From Phalacrocorax aristotelis (lineage: Eukaryota > Chordata > Aves > Suliformes > Phalacrocoracidae), in NCBI RefSeq assembly GCF_949628215.1, contig NC_134282.1, positions 15,542,723-15,606,722 on the forward strand: a stretch of DNA of 64,000 nucleotides. Reading direction: 5' to 3'. This document shows, piece after piece, positions 26,095-64,000 of the stretch. The notes beneath the pieces are model-generated. The model was not told the DNA's origin. It worked only from the letters and a program-made list of their open reading frames with translations, and did no database searches. The first letter of the stretch is position 1; the number at the start of each line of letters is the position of its first letter. Made by a program: the position numbers and the translations under genes.

Positions 26095-28916
26095 GAGTTC
26101 ACTCACTCTGGGAACCCAGCCTTTATGTACTGTTTACCAAAAGGATGAGCTGGGGGAAGGGGTGAGGGGCAAATGTGTGCATTAGGTCTCACCTGCTGAT
26201 TCTCAGGAGTCATGAATATTCTTATAATCCCTGTCTCTTGCCCCAACAGGCTACAAGCTTTTTCATCACAGAGCTTGATTTCAGCAAGGATCCAGGAGCT
26301 GCTCTAGGCTTCGGCAAATGGTATAATATTCCTTTTTTTCCACATCAAAACAGCCTCTTGCCACAAACCACTCTCCAACTTTTCTTCTGTTACTCATCTA
26401 CTAATAGCATTTGTCTTTCAGACTAGATTAGATACTTAAATAAACTCTGTTCTGGGTTATGCAGAGACCAGTCAGCACATTACGATTTCTGAGGTAGTCA
26501 GCATGACTTTTTCATTGCATACGTACGCATAGATAGTATATATGTTGAGATACAGGTATATTTATAAAATATATATACTTGTAGCTAAAACCAATACACC
26601 AGAAACAAAACTGAAAAGGGACATGAGCAGTAGTGTGAATTATACCACGTATTTTTCAAGCCAGACAGCACTATTGTAAGCATCTGATCTGACCTTCAGC
26701 ACATCAGAGGCCAGAGAACATCACCTGGTATGGGCATAATTTACATACCAATAGGGCAGAGGAGGACAGGGAAGGAGGTTGTGTTGTCAGGAAAAGCAAA
26801 CATGGTGTGTAAAAACATGTAACAAACCAGTGTACAGAGATAAACCTTCGTGAGATAACCTATAGCTGGCTATACTTCCATAAGCCTTGATTCTAATTTT
26901 CAGGCACTGGTCAATGGAAAATTATTTTCTTTTACTGAAAAGGGAAGCATTATCTCCTCCAGCTGAAGGGATGGACTATGCATCAGCTGACAGGAGGGAA
27001 AAGGCCTTTTTAAATGGGAAGCTCTGATTTTCCTTATGGCAATAGTATCCAGTGGCAACCAATCTTGGGCCACGAAACAAGCATTTAATAGCTTAAAAAA
27101 ATCTTTCTTGCAAAAAGATCTAATTGATTAGAGCTGCCAGATAGAATTCAAGATAAAATTAGATCTTTTGTCCACTGGTTAGAGCAGAGTTACTACATGA
27201 TAAGAACAAATGGGACAGCACTGCCTTCGTGGTTATTGGTGGATTTTCTAAGTTTTTAGTTATTCATATGTTTTTTAAAAGGGCCTTATACAGTTAATAT
27301 TCATGTTCATCTTGCTTGTGAGAAAGCAAGCAAGGCCTCACACAAAGCTATACGTCACCAGTACCGGAACCCTGTGAAAAGATAGTGTTTTAGCAAGAAA
27401 TAGGGGGGGGTGAGGCAGGGAAGCTATTCTATTTGGATGAAATATATAGTCCATAATTAGTCCTAAAGTACAAAATAATTTGCACATGCAAATAGCTTTC
27501 AGGTCAGGTGGGTTTGAGATTACAATTGTTAGATGAATTCATCTTCCACCTGAGATATACAAACATCCTACAAAAGAAACACAAACGAAGCATGGGCAGA
27601 GTTTTTTTTGGGATGCCCTGAATCTGTTCAGGATGCAGAAGTTTGCTTTTCAAGCTTAATACTACTTATTTCATAACATTGTTATCATGTAGTTCTATAA
27701 GCGCATGCAGAAAATATGTTAATATGCATCAGCATCAATATGATAGACAATATCCCTTATGTCTGTACGTTCAAGCTACAGTCCCTCAACATAAAATCAT
27801 TAATATATCTAGATTTTTTAAGGCAACACCCTTACCTGGGGTATGACCACCCTCTTTCATCCCTTTTATGTCTGCATTTTTCATCCCAAATCTGAGGCCT
27901 GATGTTCTTGCACATTTGTCCTCATGTCTGCTTTGGCTTGGGGAAGCCTTCTGCAAAGTATACATGCAACACAAAGTGATGAGCCCAAATGATAAACGGG
28001 CCTCTCACTAGATTCCTACGGGGCTAAGCAGATGGCAACTGTTGTGTGTCTCCCATTTTCCTCCCAGATGTACACTGCTGTGGCAGTTCAAGTTACCCAG
28101 AACATTTCTCTTCAGCAGAACACCTCCATGAACACTGAGATAATGTAGATTGATTCCCGTTGTGGTTTACTTATGACTTTACACTTCAGATACTGCAGAC
28201 TTACTGCTATGTACAGTTATGACTTGGAGGAAGTAATATTTTTGTTTTGTTTGATACCTTATGAATCCATTACATAGGAGGTAAGAATGACCCTCCAAAC
28301 ATCATGCCATTGACAGCACAGAGGACAAACTTATGACTATGCAGGATAGCTGTGCTGGTATTCCCACCTCACATTTTGCTACCAGTCACATTCCTCCAGT
28401 CTTCCTTCTACAAAAGCATCTTCAAGGATGCACAGCTCTGGCAACTCTGGTATGAAAGGTCTCATTGCTCCCAAGGTTCTGTCCTGGTACGTGGGAAACC
28501 ATTGCTTTCCTTACCATCAAACACATGATCCAAGATCAATCCCTAAACAAACCAACATGATTCTCTTCAGACCTAAGAAGTGCTCTGCCAGTTTCAGACA
28601 TAGGTCTGAAATACTCCTTTGCAATCTGTTGTTTAGTGTATGCTGTACTTGGCTTTTGCCTCAGCCTCAACTTCTTCCCAACTAAAACGCGTAACACTGG
28701 GCTGTTAAAAGGTCTTTCTTTGCTTCTCGTCGTTCTTCAGACCGATGTTTCAAGGCATGAGAGAGGATATAAATACATGCACACTGCTGGGGGTGGGGGA
28801 AGTGTCCAGGTGTTTAAGCAATGCCAAACGTGAACGAATTCCAATTTCCTCCTTTAATCTGGCAATTCCAAGGGACCAAGTGTGTCATGACTTGCACCCA
28901 GAACGCTTTCTGCTTG

Positions 28917-29100
28917 GGTGAGTTCAGACAAGGTCTGCATTAACTCTCCAACCTGCAAGAAAATTATTTGAAACAAAAGGCTCAGATATGTCCCTTCCCC
29001 TCCAACAAGCCTGGAAACAAATGGTACAGGAATGAGGTCAGAAAGGAATCATCCGCCTACCATACTGCTGAATTCATTTACCTACCTCAGAGCCCATTCA
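28917..29100. repeat. Similar element, copy B
   Basis: Direct-orientation relative of copy A at 10712-10902. It contains CAAGCCTGGAAACAAA at 29006-29021 and CATTTACCTACCTCAG at 29075-29090, with intervening and upstream sequence alignable but diverged. No poly-A tail, terminal repeat or ORF explains it. I saw no third copy in the window. Confidence 0.8.
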
Positions 29101-30234
29101 AGAAAAGGGGTGGGATGGGGAACAAGGGATGATATAAAGCAGAATGAAGCTCTGGGGTCGCTCGCTACATTACAAGATTTGACAGGCCTTTGCCAGCCTT
29201 CAGCTTCTTTGTGTCTTTCACATAATAGAGAAACACAAACTGAGCAGCCTGTGATCTGCGGGTTGCGCTATTAGATGGAGCAAACCCTTTGCAAATGCTA
29301 ATAGTATTGTAGCATCCTGTCAGGCAGCAACACAAAAAAGGATGTTGATTTTCACATGAACCAGAACAGACTCATTGTAAGGAAGGTTGCAATGAATGTT
29401 CCATCTCTATACATCAAAAGCCACAGGCAATTGGCTTGTGGAGGTGAGACAAAACACTGCTTCATATGGTCTTAAATATAGGGGGCATACTGTTACCTTA
29501 ATATTTATTTCACGAGGCTAGCAAAGAGAGAACAGTTGCTTGAAATGGAAGTGAAAATGATCTTTGGTTAAGACTTCTGTAGTGAAATAATTTCTAGATC
29601 TAAAGAGGCTTTTGTAGTGTAATCTACTGCATTCCTGTAGTCTGGAAGAGATGCTCCTTTATGAAACATGAATGTGCAGATTCAGTCAAGGGTAGAGTTT
29701 ATGTCGTTCCCAAACGGTAAGGTTGATAGCAGTAGTGAACAAACAGAATGTGCTTGTCCTTTGCAGTTTTAAGGATGTGTTGGTCTTGTCCAGAGATGCC
29801 CAGCTCTTTCATGAAAAAAGTCTCAAAAATGTTAAAAGAGAATACAACACTTAAGGTATTTCTGTTATAAATTATAACAATACCATTTTAATTCAAACTT
29901 CACATCTTCCCCTATGCTAGGAATGGTATAATCCAAGTTGTTAATAAATGCACCACTCGATTAACCTTCAAAAAGTTCATCGTTCTCCTTTGGGTGAAAA
30001 ACTTGAACAAAGCTCATCTTGTTGGGTGTCACCATCAAAGATAGTTCAGAAATGCATTTTAAAGTCAGAACATGAATTCGCCACACAAGTTAGGACACGC
30101 TGCTCCGGAAGACCTCTTAGACTGTACAGACTTCCAACAGCAGCAAATCAACAGCCTTTTATCGGTGTTCTGCAACAAAAACACACACCCATTTGTAGCT
30201 ATGCTCAGTAAACAGCTTTTCAGCAGAAATGGCT
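29101..30234. other. Intergenic, no recognised feature
   Basis: Between similar-element copy B and the 12-bp array I saw nothing beyond ordinary AT-leaning sequence. ORFs are under 90 codons without recognisable products. Confidence 0.6.
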
Positions 30235-30603
30235 GGAAATACTTCTGGAATTACCTCTAGAATAGCACCTAGAGCCAATTCCAGAATCAGTCCCACAGCC
30301 AATGGCAGGCTCATTTCTGGATTCACCTCCAGAACCATACCTAGAACCCCACTGACAGTCAATCTGAGAAACGCTACAGTGGCTGCTAGACTCAACTCTC
30401 AGCCTTATTGCCACAATCACTTCTAGAGCCACATCTGGAAACAATTCCCCACTGAATGATGGCATCAACCCAAGACACTTATCTAGAGTCAATTTCAGAA
30501 ACGTTTCTAGAACAGTGCCTGGGGTTGGCTCTAGAACTGTTTCATAAGCCAGTCCAGAAGCACTTTCAGAACTATTTCCTGACTCACTTCTACAGTCAAA
30601 ACA
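30235..30603. repeat. Degenerate 12-bp minisatellite, about 31 units
   Basis: The sequence divides into 12-bp units of consensus near AGAACCANTTCT. From 30235 twelve units follow without a phase slip: GGAAATACTTCT, GGAATTACCTCT, AGAATAGCACCT, AGAGCCAATTCC, AGAATCAGTCCC and so on to 30378. After a small net slip (34 bp over three units), register resumes at 30413 and runs to 30544, with one 11-bp unit at 30545-30555. Units are heavily diverged. Junctions often create TTCTAGAA or TTCCAGAA palindromes. As 12 is a multiple of three, ORFs of 65-90 codons with tetrapeptide periodicity run through it on both strands; these are by-products. Confidence 0.85.
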
Positions 30604-31961
30604 AAAAACATGCCTGTAATTTTTAGCATTTCTTACAGAACAACAGCTTGGGTAATTTCACCGTCTGAGGCGCTACAGCACTGAAGTGATGGCAGATGCA
30701 AGCAAGATTTGCGTACGCAGAAATCTCCACGGGCTTTCCCCATTCCAGTACTGCAGCATAAACAATCATTACAATCTCTGTATCCTGTCAGCGTCTTCCC
30801 TTCGTTTCTGTATAGTATTTTATACTGAAAAATTCTTGACAAGTCTTGTTCTGTAAAAGGACTGTGATCACAGCCATATAGAACATATAGCACTTTTGAC
30901 AAAATACAGCTTTAAGAGTTATCTGACTACATAGGACCTACCTTGCATGGGTTTTACAATGCATTTTATTTCTCTTACTGAATAAAAAGTAGCAAGTGAT
31001 TAATCATGGTCTGTAAAGACTTCTGCAAAGGAAGATGGATTACTGAACTAATTACAAAATAGAACAGGATCCAATAGCAATAACCTGACATAAAATTAAA
31101 ATAAAACAAACAAGTAACTTGCAGATGGTGAGTCACTGCAAGGGCATCCTATCAAATAAAGTGATAGACTCCTTCAACATTTTTATGATTGCTTGAAATC
31201 TTCATGTCAAGATGAAAGTAGTTTGTTTTTTCTTTGAGCCCATTATTAAGCTCTATAGAAAAATACATTTATTTCCATTATGCAGGTGATCACAGAGTGT
31301 TCCTAAAACATCTCTTAGCCTGGAAATCAAGCATCAAGAACCATGTCTGTACACAAGACAGAAGCAACTGGAAATACAGCAGTTCAGGCTAGCATGGTAG
31401 TTTGTAATCAGAACTGTAGCCAAACCTCTACTTTCTCTCCAGCTTTTAAAATTGGGCAGGTTTCTACAACTCAGTCAACAGAGTTCTCTAGTCAGAAGCT
31501 TCCTGAGGAAGTGAAACTAAAAGGAAAATATGGGAAGCTATTTATTAGCTGCTGGTTTTTTTCAGATAGCCATACATGCCAAGTACTTGTGAGGTACCAC
31601 AATATCTCAGTAATCTTCACCACTGTACATCCCATCCGTGTGAGGAAGCATGACTGGAACATTTCCTAAAGCACCCCAAGCCCTAGAAACACATTCCAAA
31701 TAATCAAAGAAAACTCACCCTGCATCTCTGCAAAAACAGAGGTATCATCACAGACCAAGTTCATATAGCAACACCTTCACTGACAAAAGTATCCCACAGG
31801 CATCTCCAGGACCAAATCCCACCAAGAACAAAGCGTTCTGACTGACTCAAAGGGCCCTAGGTCGGACTTACAAATCCCATATTTCAACATTTCTCAACTG
31901 AAGTGATGAAATCTCTTGCATCTTTTTAAATACAATTGTTAAGAGTTACTAAGTTCGGTAC
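30604..31961. other. Intergenic, no recognised feature
   Basis: This is AT-leaning sequence between the minisatellite and the young CR1 fragment. A 108-codon plus-strand ORF (31343-31669) and an 89-codon minus-strand ORF (30633-30902) show no known domain. AATAAA on the minus strand near 30966 and 31270 could serve as distal OPA1 polyadenylation signals. Confidence 0.5.
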
Positions 31962-32166
31962 AGAAAAAAACTTCTTTCCTGCGCGGGTGCCAGAGCAGGG
32001 GCACAGGCTGCCCAGGGAGGCTGTGGAGTCCCTTCCCTGGAGACATTCAAAACCTGCCTGGATGCGTTCCTGTGCCCCCTGCTCTGGGTGTGCCTGCTCA
32101 CGAAAGGGGTTGGACAAGATGATCTCCAGAGGTGCCTTCCAACCCCCACCGTTCTGTGATTCTGTG
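31962..32166 (+). mobile_element. CR1 LINE, short 3' end fragment
   Basis: A clean CR1 3' end starts at AGAAAAAAACTTCTTTCCT. It continues through GGCACAGGCTGCCCAGGGAG, GACATTCAAAACCTGCCTGG, GGGGTTGGACAAGATGATCT and AGAGGTGCCTTCCAACCCCC to the terminal GTTCTGTGATTCTGTG. It is strongly 5'-truncated and much less decayed than the other LINE pieces here. TAAGTT occurs just before (31950-31955) and right after (32167-32172), a possible short target duplication, though chance is not excluded. ORFs across it are noncoding. Confidence 0.95.
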
Positions 32167-33664
32167 TAAGTTACATTCAAGATGTACGAAAATTAAATTC
32201 TCTAAACTTTAGCTTTGGAAATACACCATAACTCAGTTTAGGTTCAAAATATACTCAGTCAAAACATTGATTAATATATCCTTGATGGTGAAATAGAGCA
32301 TAGCGGTATGTTTTTAATACCTAAGAACATCACTTGACATTTTCACCCTCTAATTTAACCATTCTTGCTTTTGACACTTTTGTACATTTCCAAGTTTTTC
32401 ATCTCTGTCACGGTCTGATAACTTTGGATGAGGTTACTAGTAATCACTCAGAAGAAATAATTCTTGACATTTGAAAAAACACCATTTGTACCTTTTTCAT
32501 AAAGAAGTGACAGAAAAATCCTTGGCCATTAATATTTAAAACCTTGGCTCATAAAGATCTTATTTAATGAAAAACAAATATCTTACCATATCTACATGAC
32601 AGTAAAGAACATGCTCTGGAAATGAAATATCAATTTATGGAATAATCATATTTACATTTGCTGATCCTCTCCCTAATCACAAAAAACCCACAGAAATTAC
32701 AGATTAGATTTTGCTCCTTACAATAAATTGCTTTATGCAGAATCTGAAGGTAGCGCATGTAATACAGAAAAATATCCTGAACTTGTGCAAAACAGTTTGG
32801 AATAACATAACTTTTCAGTACCACATGAGTTTTAGAGACAGTTCAAATAATTGTGTTTACTACCTAAAAACTGATCTAATAGTCAGCACATCCTTCTTAT
32901 GCTGCTTAACCTAACTACAGCTAACTATCTAGTAAAATACTCCTTTACAAGGAGCAAATTGAAGTGGCAAGCTACTAGCACTTAGTAGGCCCATTTTTGT
33001 TAAGTGATGCTAACTTAATAGTGAGATAAGTACAGCTTGCTGTGACTTCTTTCCTCCAACCTTAACATAAAATCCCATGAAAAACAGCATAAAATTCCCT
33101 GTTGCTTATTTGTCAAGACCATTTTTGGTTAGTTTAATAATGAAATCAAGTTAATATAGACTTATAATCCTTCACTGACCCTAACATGCCCTTGTCTGCA
33201 ATTTAAGCTTTGTGGAGCAAATATGCAGCACCTTCAATACCAGTGGATTTTTTTTCAATTGATTTTGTAAAATATATACTCCTGAATTAATGGGATGTCA
33301 AGCTGACGTCTCTATATTCTCAAACACATTGTCCCAGTAAGCATGTTTATTTTAAATGCACCTGTAACTAATACTCCATAACCAGTCTTCATTTATACTT
33401 TGAATATCAGTTCATTATCTAAACTTCCAGAAAGATAAGCTTTCAACATAATGACTTTTCATAAGACTTCTTTGTCTAAGTGTATTACATAAATGATAAG
33501 GTAATCATGAATTTATATAGGAAAAGATAACAGTACAGTTACCACTAACTTGGTGTTGACACAACACTTCTGAATCAGACATTTTAATATCATTAACATT
33601 ATACTTTTCACAATTCAACAAATGAGAAAAAGGCCAAAGTGATTCCTGAATTAGGTGCAATAGC
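32167..33664. other. AT-rich sequence downstream of OPA1
   Basis: No gene or repeat was recognised. If the OPA1 terminal exon extends past the candidate signals at 33685-33711, this stretch would be 3' UTR; otherwise it is intergenic. Confidence 0.5.
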
Positions 33665-35620
33665 ACTGTGTTCAAAACCCACATTTTATTTCCTTCAGTT
33701 ATATTTTTATTCAATAAATACCTAGTTTTCATGGAATACATCATGCTAAGTCTTAGATGAGCAGCACAGAGAAGTCGGAACTAAAACTATAGGAACATCG
33801 CACTAAGAGATGAACGTTGGGCCACTGGATGCAACATTTTCCAACACTGACATTACACAGAAGTTTCAAACAGTGGCCTCTAGGTAAATGCAGTTCTTTT
33901 GTTTTGATTTTTTGTTTGCACGTTTTTTTACAAAGAGGGATTTAACACAAGTACAGACTTACTTCAGTTGCTATACAATCTAAGGACTCTGCCTTCAGAA
34001 TTGTGCAAACACACATTTCTGCAGTTATCTTCAGAGAATGATGATGACACAAGCCGGTTTTTCATTTTTCTGTTCTCAAACACTAATTTTCAGTAAGTAA
34101 TTTCAAACAGAACATCCCAAAACATTCAGTTAGACCACCTTGAAATATTTAACCTTTCAACACCATTTTATGAATATCTCTCAGTTAACTTTTTGTCCGC
34201 TTGACTAAATATTATGTCTGAACATTTGGGGAACATCTTACCAAATTCTGTATTGTTTCCTTTGAGAGCAAACAGACACAGTATCTGCTGGAAAATCTGT
34301 TCAGATTCCTCTCTTTTAATTGCCACACATCAAAACCAAGCCTTTTCAAAAGGGAAAAAGAAACCTAGGTCAATTTTTCAATATACATAAACCGAGAACT
34401 GCGAAACGGTTTCAGGACTAGCTATCTTCTTCCACAGAAGCATTCAGAAATGTATCCAGATCACTTGCGGCAAAGTGTGGGCAGAAAAATATGGTGGTGA
34501 TTAATCACCAGGCACCCATGATACAGAGCCTATATCATGCTTATATTTATCAGAAGTGACCTTTCTATGGCAAAATTGAAAGGCAGAAAGACTACTTGCT
34601 ATTTTTACTACACTGAATGACAGAAATCAAGTAGGTGTGGAAGAACCTTGTGCATAACATTCTTATAAGAGCAATTTTGGTCTTAGAGTAGCTATTAGAA
34701 AAGTGAAATTAATTATATTTTTCCTTTTTTCATTAATGACGTTGGACAAGTTGGAATTGTCTGGAGTATCTTTCTACATTTTACATGTACTCAATCAGGT
34801 TACTTTGTACCTATGGTGAAAGGAGGAGTTAACAAGGAAATCAGAGTCTGTGCAATCCCAGAAATGAAATGTAATCGGCTATGATTCAATAATAACAACA
34901 TGTATTAGGAAGGAATAGGTAAAAGCAGAAGCTGTTGGCATTATTTCCTGAGCCAAACCTTTTAAGGTGTCAGTGAATAGCAGGCTGTAATTTCACTTGA
35001 AAGCACTGCAAGAATTGCTTGGATGACGTCTCTCAAGAGTTTAGGAGTTTAACAAAATCCGCAACTTTCTCTCAAGATCTCAATACCATGATTTTAAATC
35101 TGTACCAGAGTGGTCACAGAATGCTTCAACACAGAGCATAACAAATACAAATGACATTACTTAGAAGGGTGTTTTAATGTACGTACAAATACTAAAACTT
35201 TATGTCAAACTCCCATGATCATTTGCAAGCAGGAAATGACAACAGATAATATCATTTTATGAATCTGATCCAGCTCTACCATACAAGACAGATGACAAAA
35301 ATAAAAGCTCTTTTCTCCTTTCAGGGGGGAAAAAAAAAAACCAAACAAAAAACCTTAAATGTACAACTTCAGCAAGCTCCCAAGCTATCTCACTGACACA
35401 CGAGTCAGATTCGTCTGTCATGTGCATGTGGCTTCAAAAATTAAGAGCAGGTGGATTTTAACTGAACTTCTCAATCCCACGAGACATTATTTTCTTTCTC
35501 CTCCAACATTTCAAGAGGCTCCCCATAAGACAGGAAAGAGAATGGGACACAAAAGCCATTTCTATTCAGTCTTCTTTGTGCAAGGTATCCTGGGACAGGC
35601 TGCATTCTTGTGTAGAGTTG
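33665..35620 (-). other. OPA1: Candidate noncoding terminal exon (3' UTR) of OPA1
   Basis: The minus strand has a strong acceptor, CCTCCTTTCTGTTCCAACAG, with AG at 35621-35622, 510 nt downstream of the donor after the stop. A terminal exon starting at 35620 and ending after the AATAAA pair near 33700 would be about 1.95 kb, a plausible UTR length. The stretch is AT-rich with no long ORF on the minus strand. The acceptor is seen directly; its use and the 3' end are inferred. A 96-codon plus-strand ORF at 35359-35649 shows no coding features I recognise. Confidence 0.33.
33685..33711 (-). terminator. Candidate polyadenylation signals for OPA1
   Basis: Two AATAAA hexamers on the minus strand lie 21 bp apart (33706-33711 and 33685-33690). 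Directly downstream is a GT-rich stretch, TGTGGGTTTTG. This is the best signal cluster I found within 3 kb of the stop, but the DNA is AT-rich and other AATAAA copies occur, for example near 31270 and 30966, so the true 3' end may differ. Confidence 0.3.
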
Positions 35621-36133
35621 CTGTTGGAACAGAAAGGAGGTTATTTTAAAATGTGTGCAAATATGTGACGGCGCTTATGTTTTTGAGAATAAATACAGAA
35701 GAAAAAAATTTGGAAATTACCTGTATGCAAATATTTTTACTAAGAATACACAATGTCTTTAAGGAAAAAAAAAGAATCAAAATGCTTTTATACACAAGAA
35801 AAGTGTTCCCTTAATTTTGATTCCAGTTAGTTATCCCTTCTTTCTCTTAACACAGATAAAAATAATGAACTGAGAGTAATCAAACGGCCTACAGTGTTTC
35901 ACAATACCTGAGTAACTAGCCATTAGTTGTATTTCTACTGAGTTTCATATCTGCTTGTAGTGTAAAAGCTGAAGGTATAGTTCTGCAGATAAAAAGCAAG
36001 AAGCAGCAGCAGCCAGGCTGCTGGAATAAAACAAAAAGGAATTTTCACAAAGTCCATCTGAAAACAGGCATCTAAAAGGGATGGATAATGATTTTATATT
36101 GTAGCAATCTTTTTATGATCTAAACATAATTAC
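35621..36133 (-). other. OPA1: Candidate 3' UTR intron of OPA1
   Basis: This 513-bp interval runs from the donor GTAATT just after the stop exon to the acceptor TTCCAACAG. Both sites are good, the sequence is AT-rich, and no ORF continues from the CDS. Donor and acceptor are seen; the pairing is inferred. Confidence 0.38.
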
Positions 36134-36146
36134 CTGCTTGAACAAT
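36132..36146 (-). other. OPA1: Short 3' UTR segment and splice donor after the OPA1 stop
   Basis: After TAG the minus strand reads ATTGTTCAAGCAG|GTAATT. CAG|GTAATT is a good donor only 13 nt after the stop, indicating a spliced 3' UTR with a noncoding terminal exon further downstream. A junction this close to the stop (under about 50 nt) should not trigger nonsense-mediated decay. Readthrough into a continuous 3' UTR is the alternative. Confidence 0.6.

Positions 36147-64000
<27,854 letters not shown>

Larger units (their letters stand above)
10903..28916. other. Intergenic, no recognised gene
   Basis: This is 18 kb of mixed composition without a gene I can support. ORFs reach at most 139 codons (18888-19307, minus) and overlap on both strands, as expected by chance in moderately GC-rich DNA. 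Several motif-dense AT-rich stretches (about 16020-16640 and 26500-27500) could be regulatory. No LINE, LTR or SINE was recognised. Confidence 0.55.

Noticed and set aside
30220-30492. ORFs of 65-90 codons on both strands across the 12-bp array
   Set aside because: A 12-bp period keeps frames open automatically and yields tetrapeptide periodicity. There is no independent coding evidence.
36059-36133. Acceptor-like TGTTTTCAG|ATGG as the start of the OPA1 terminal exon
   Set aside because: It would create a UTR intron of only about 74 nt. The acceptor at 35621-35622 has a better tract and a more usual spacing, though only transcripts can decide.

Overview
The window is vertebrate nuclear DNA, most likely from a bird. 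Three things point there: LINE fragments of the CR1 family whose 3' ends finish in the sauropsid-type ATTCTATGA / ATTCTGTG motif, few recognisable interspersed repeats, and one protein-coding gene that translates exon by exon as OPA1. No prokaryotic gene organisation, CRISPR array, tRNA or rRNA gene, or intact mobile element was seen.

The supported gene is the 3' part of OPA1, the mitochondrial inner-membrane dynamin-like GTPase, on the minus strand. Nine coding exons lie between 61866 and 36147, all bounded by AG/GT, with matching phases and one continuous frame. They encode the last 344 residues, which by my count correspond to human isoform-1 residues 617-960 and classical exons 20-28. These form the stalk, the membrane-binding paddle and the C-terminal GED/BSE helix. 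The GTPase domain and the 5' half lie beyond 64000. Introns between exons 20 and 27 are 0.5-1.4 kb. The intron before the last coding exon is 17,762 bp and holds an ancient CR1 remnant, a perfect 18-bp palindrome, a 33-bp tandem duplication and AT-rich blocks resembling conserved noncoding elements. Thirteen bases after the stop there is a good splice donor, so the 3' UTR is probably spliced. A strong acceptor at 35621-35622 and paired AATAAA signals near 33700 are my best candidates for the terminal exon.

Positions 1 to about 33600 read as intergenic. In human the next gene downstream of OPA1 is HES1 across a large gene desert, so by inference this DNA leads towards HES1. The low-coordinate part is visibly richer in GC, and the sequence becomes AT-rich from about 31 kb. 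The intergenic part contains two CR1 fragments (6582-7191, apparently interrupted; 31962-32166), a pair of diverged similar elements 18 kb apart (10712-10902 and 28917-29100), a degenerate 12-bp minisatellite (30235-30603), a CpG-dense patch at 3121-3240 and several candidate regulatory blocks.

I found no previously undescribed biological system. The observations most worth checking are the 12-bp array, the similar pair, the spliced OPA1 3' UTR, the very large last coding intron and a Lys-to-Ile difference in the OPA1 membrane-binding loop.
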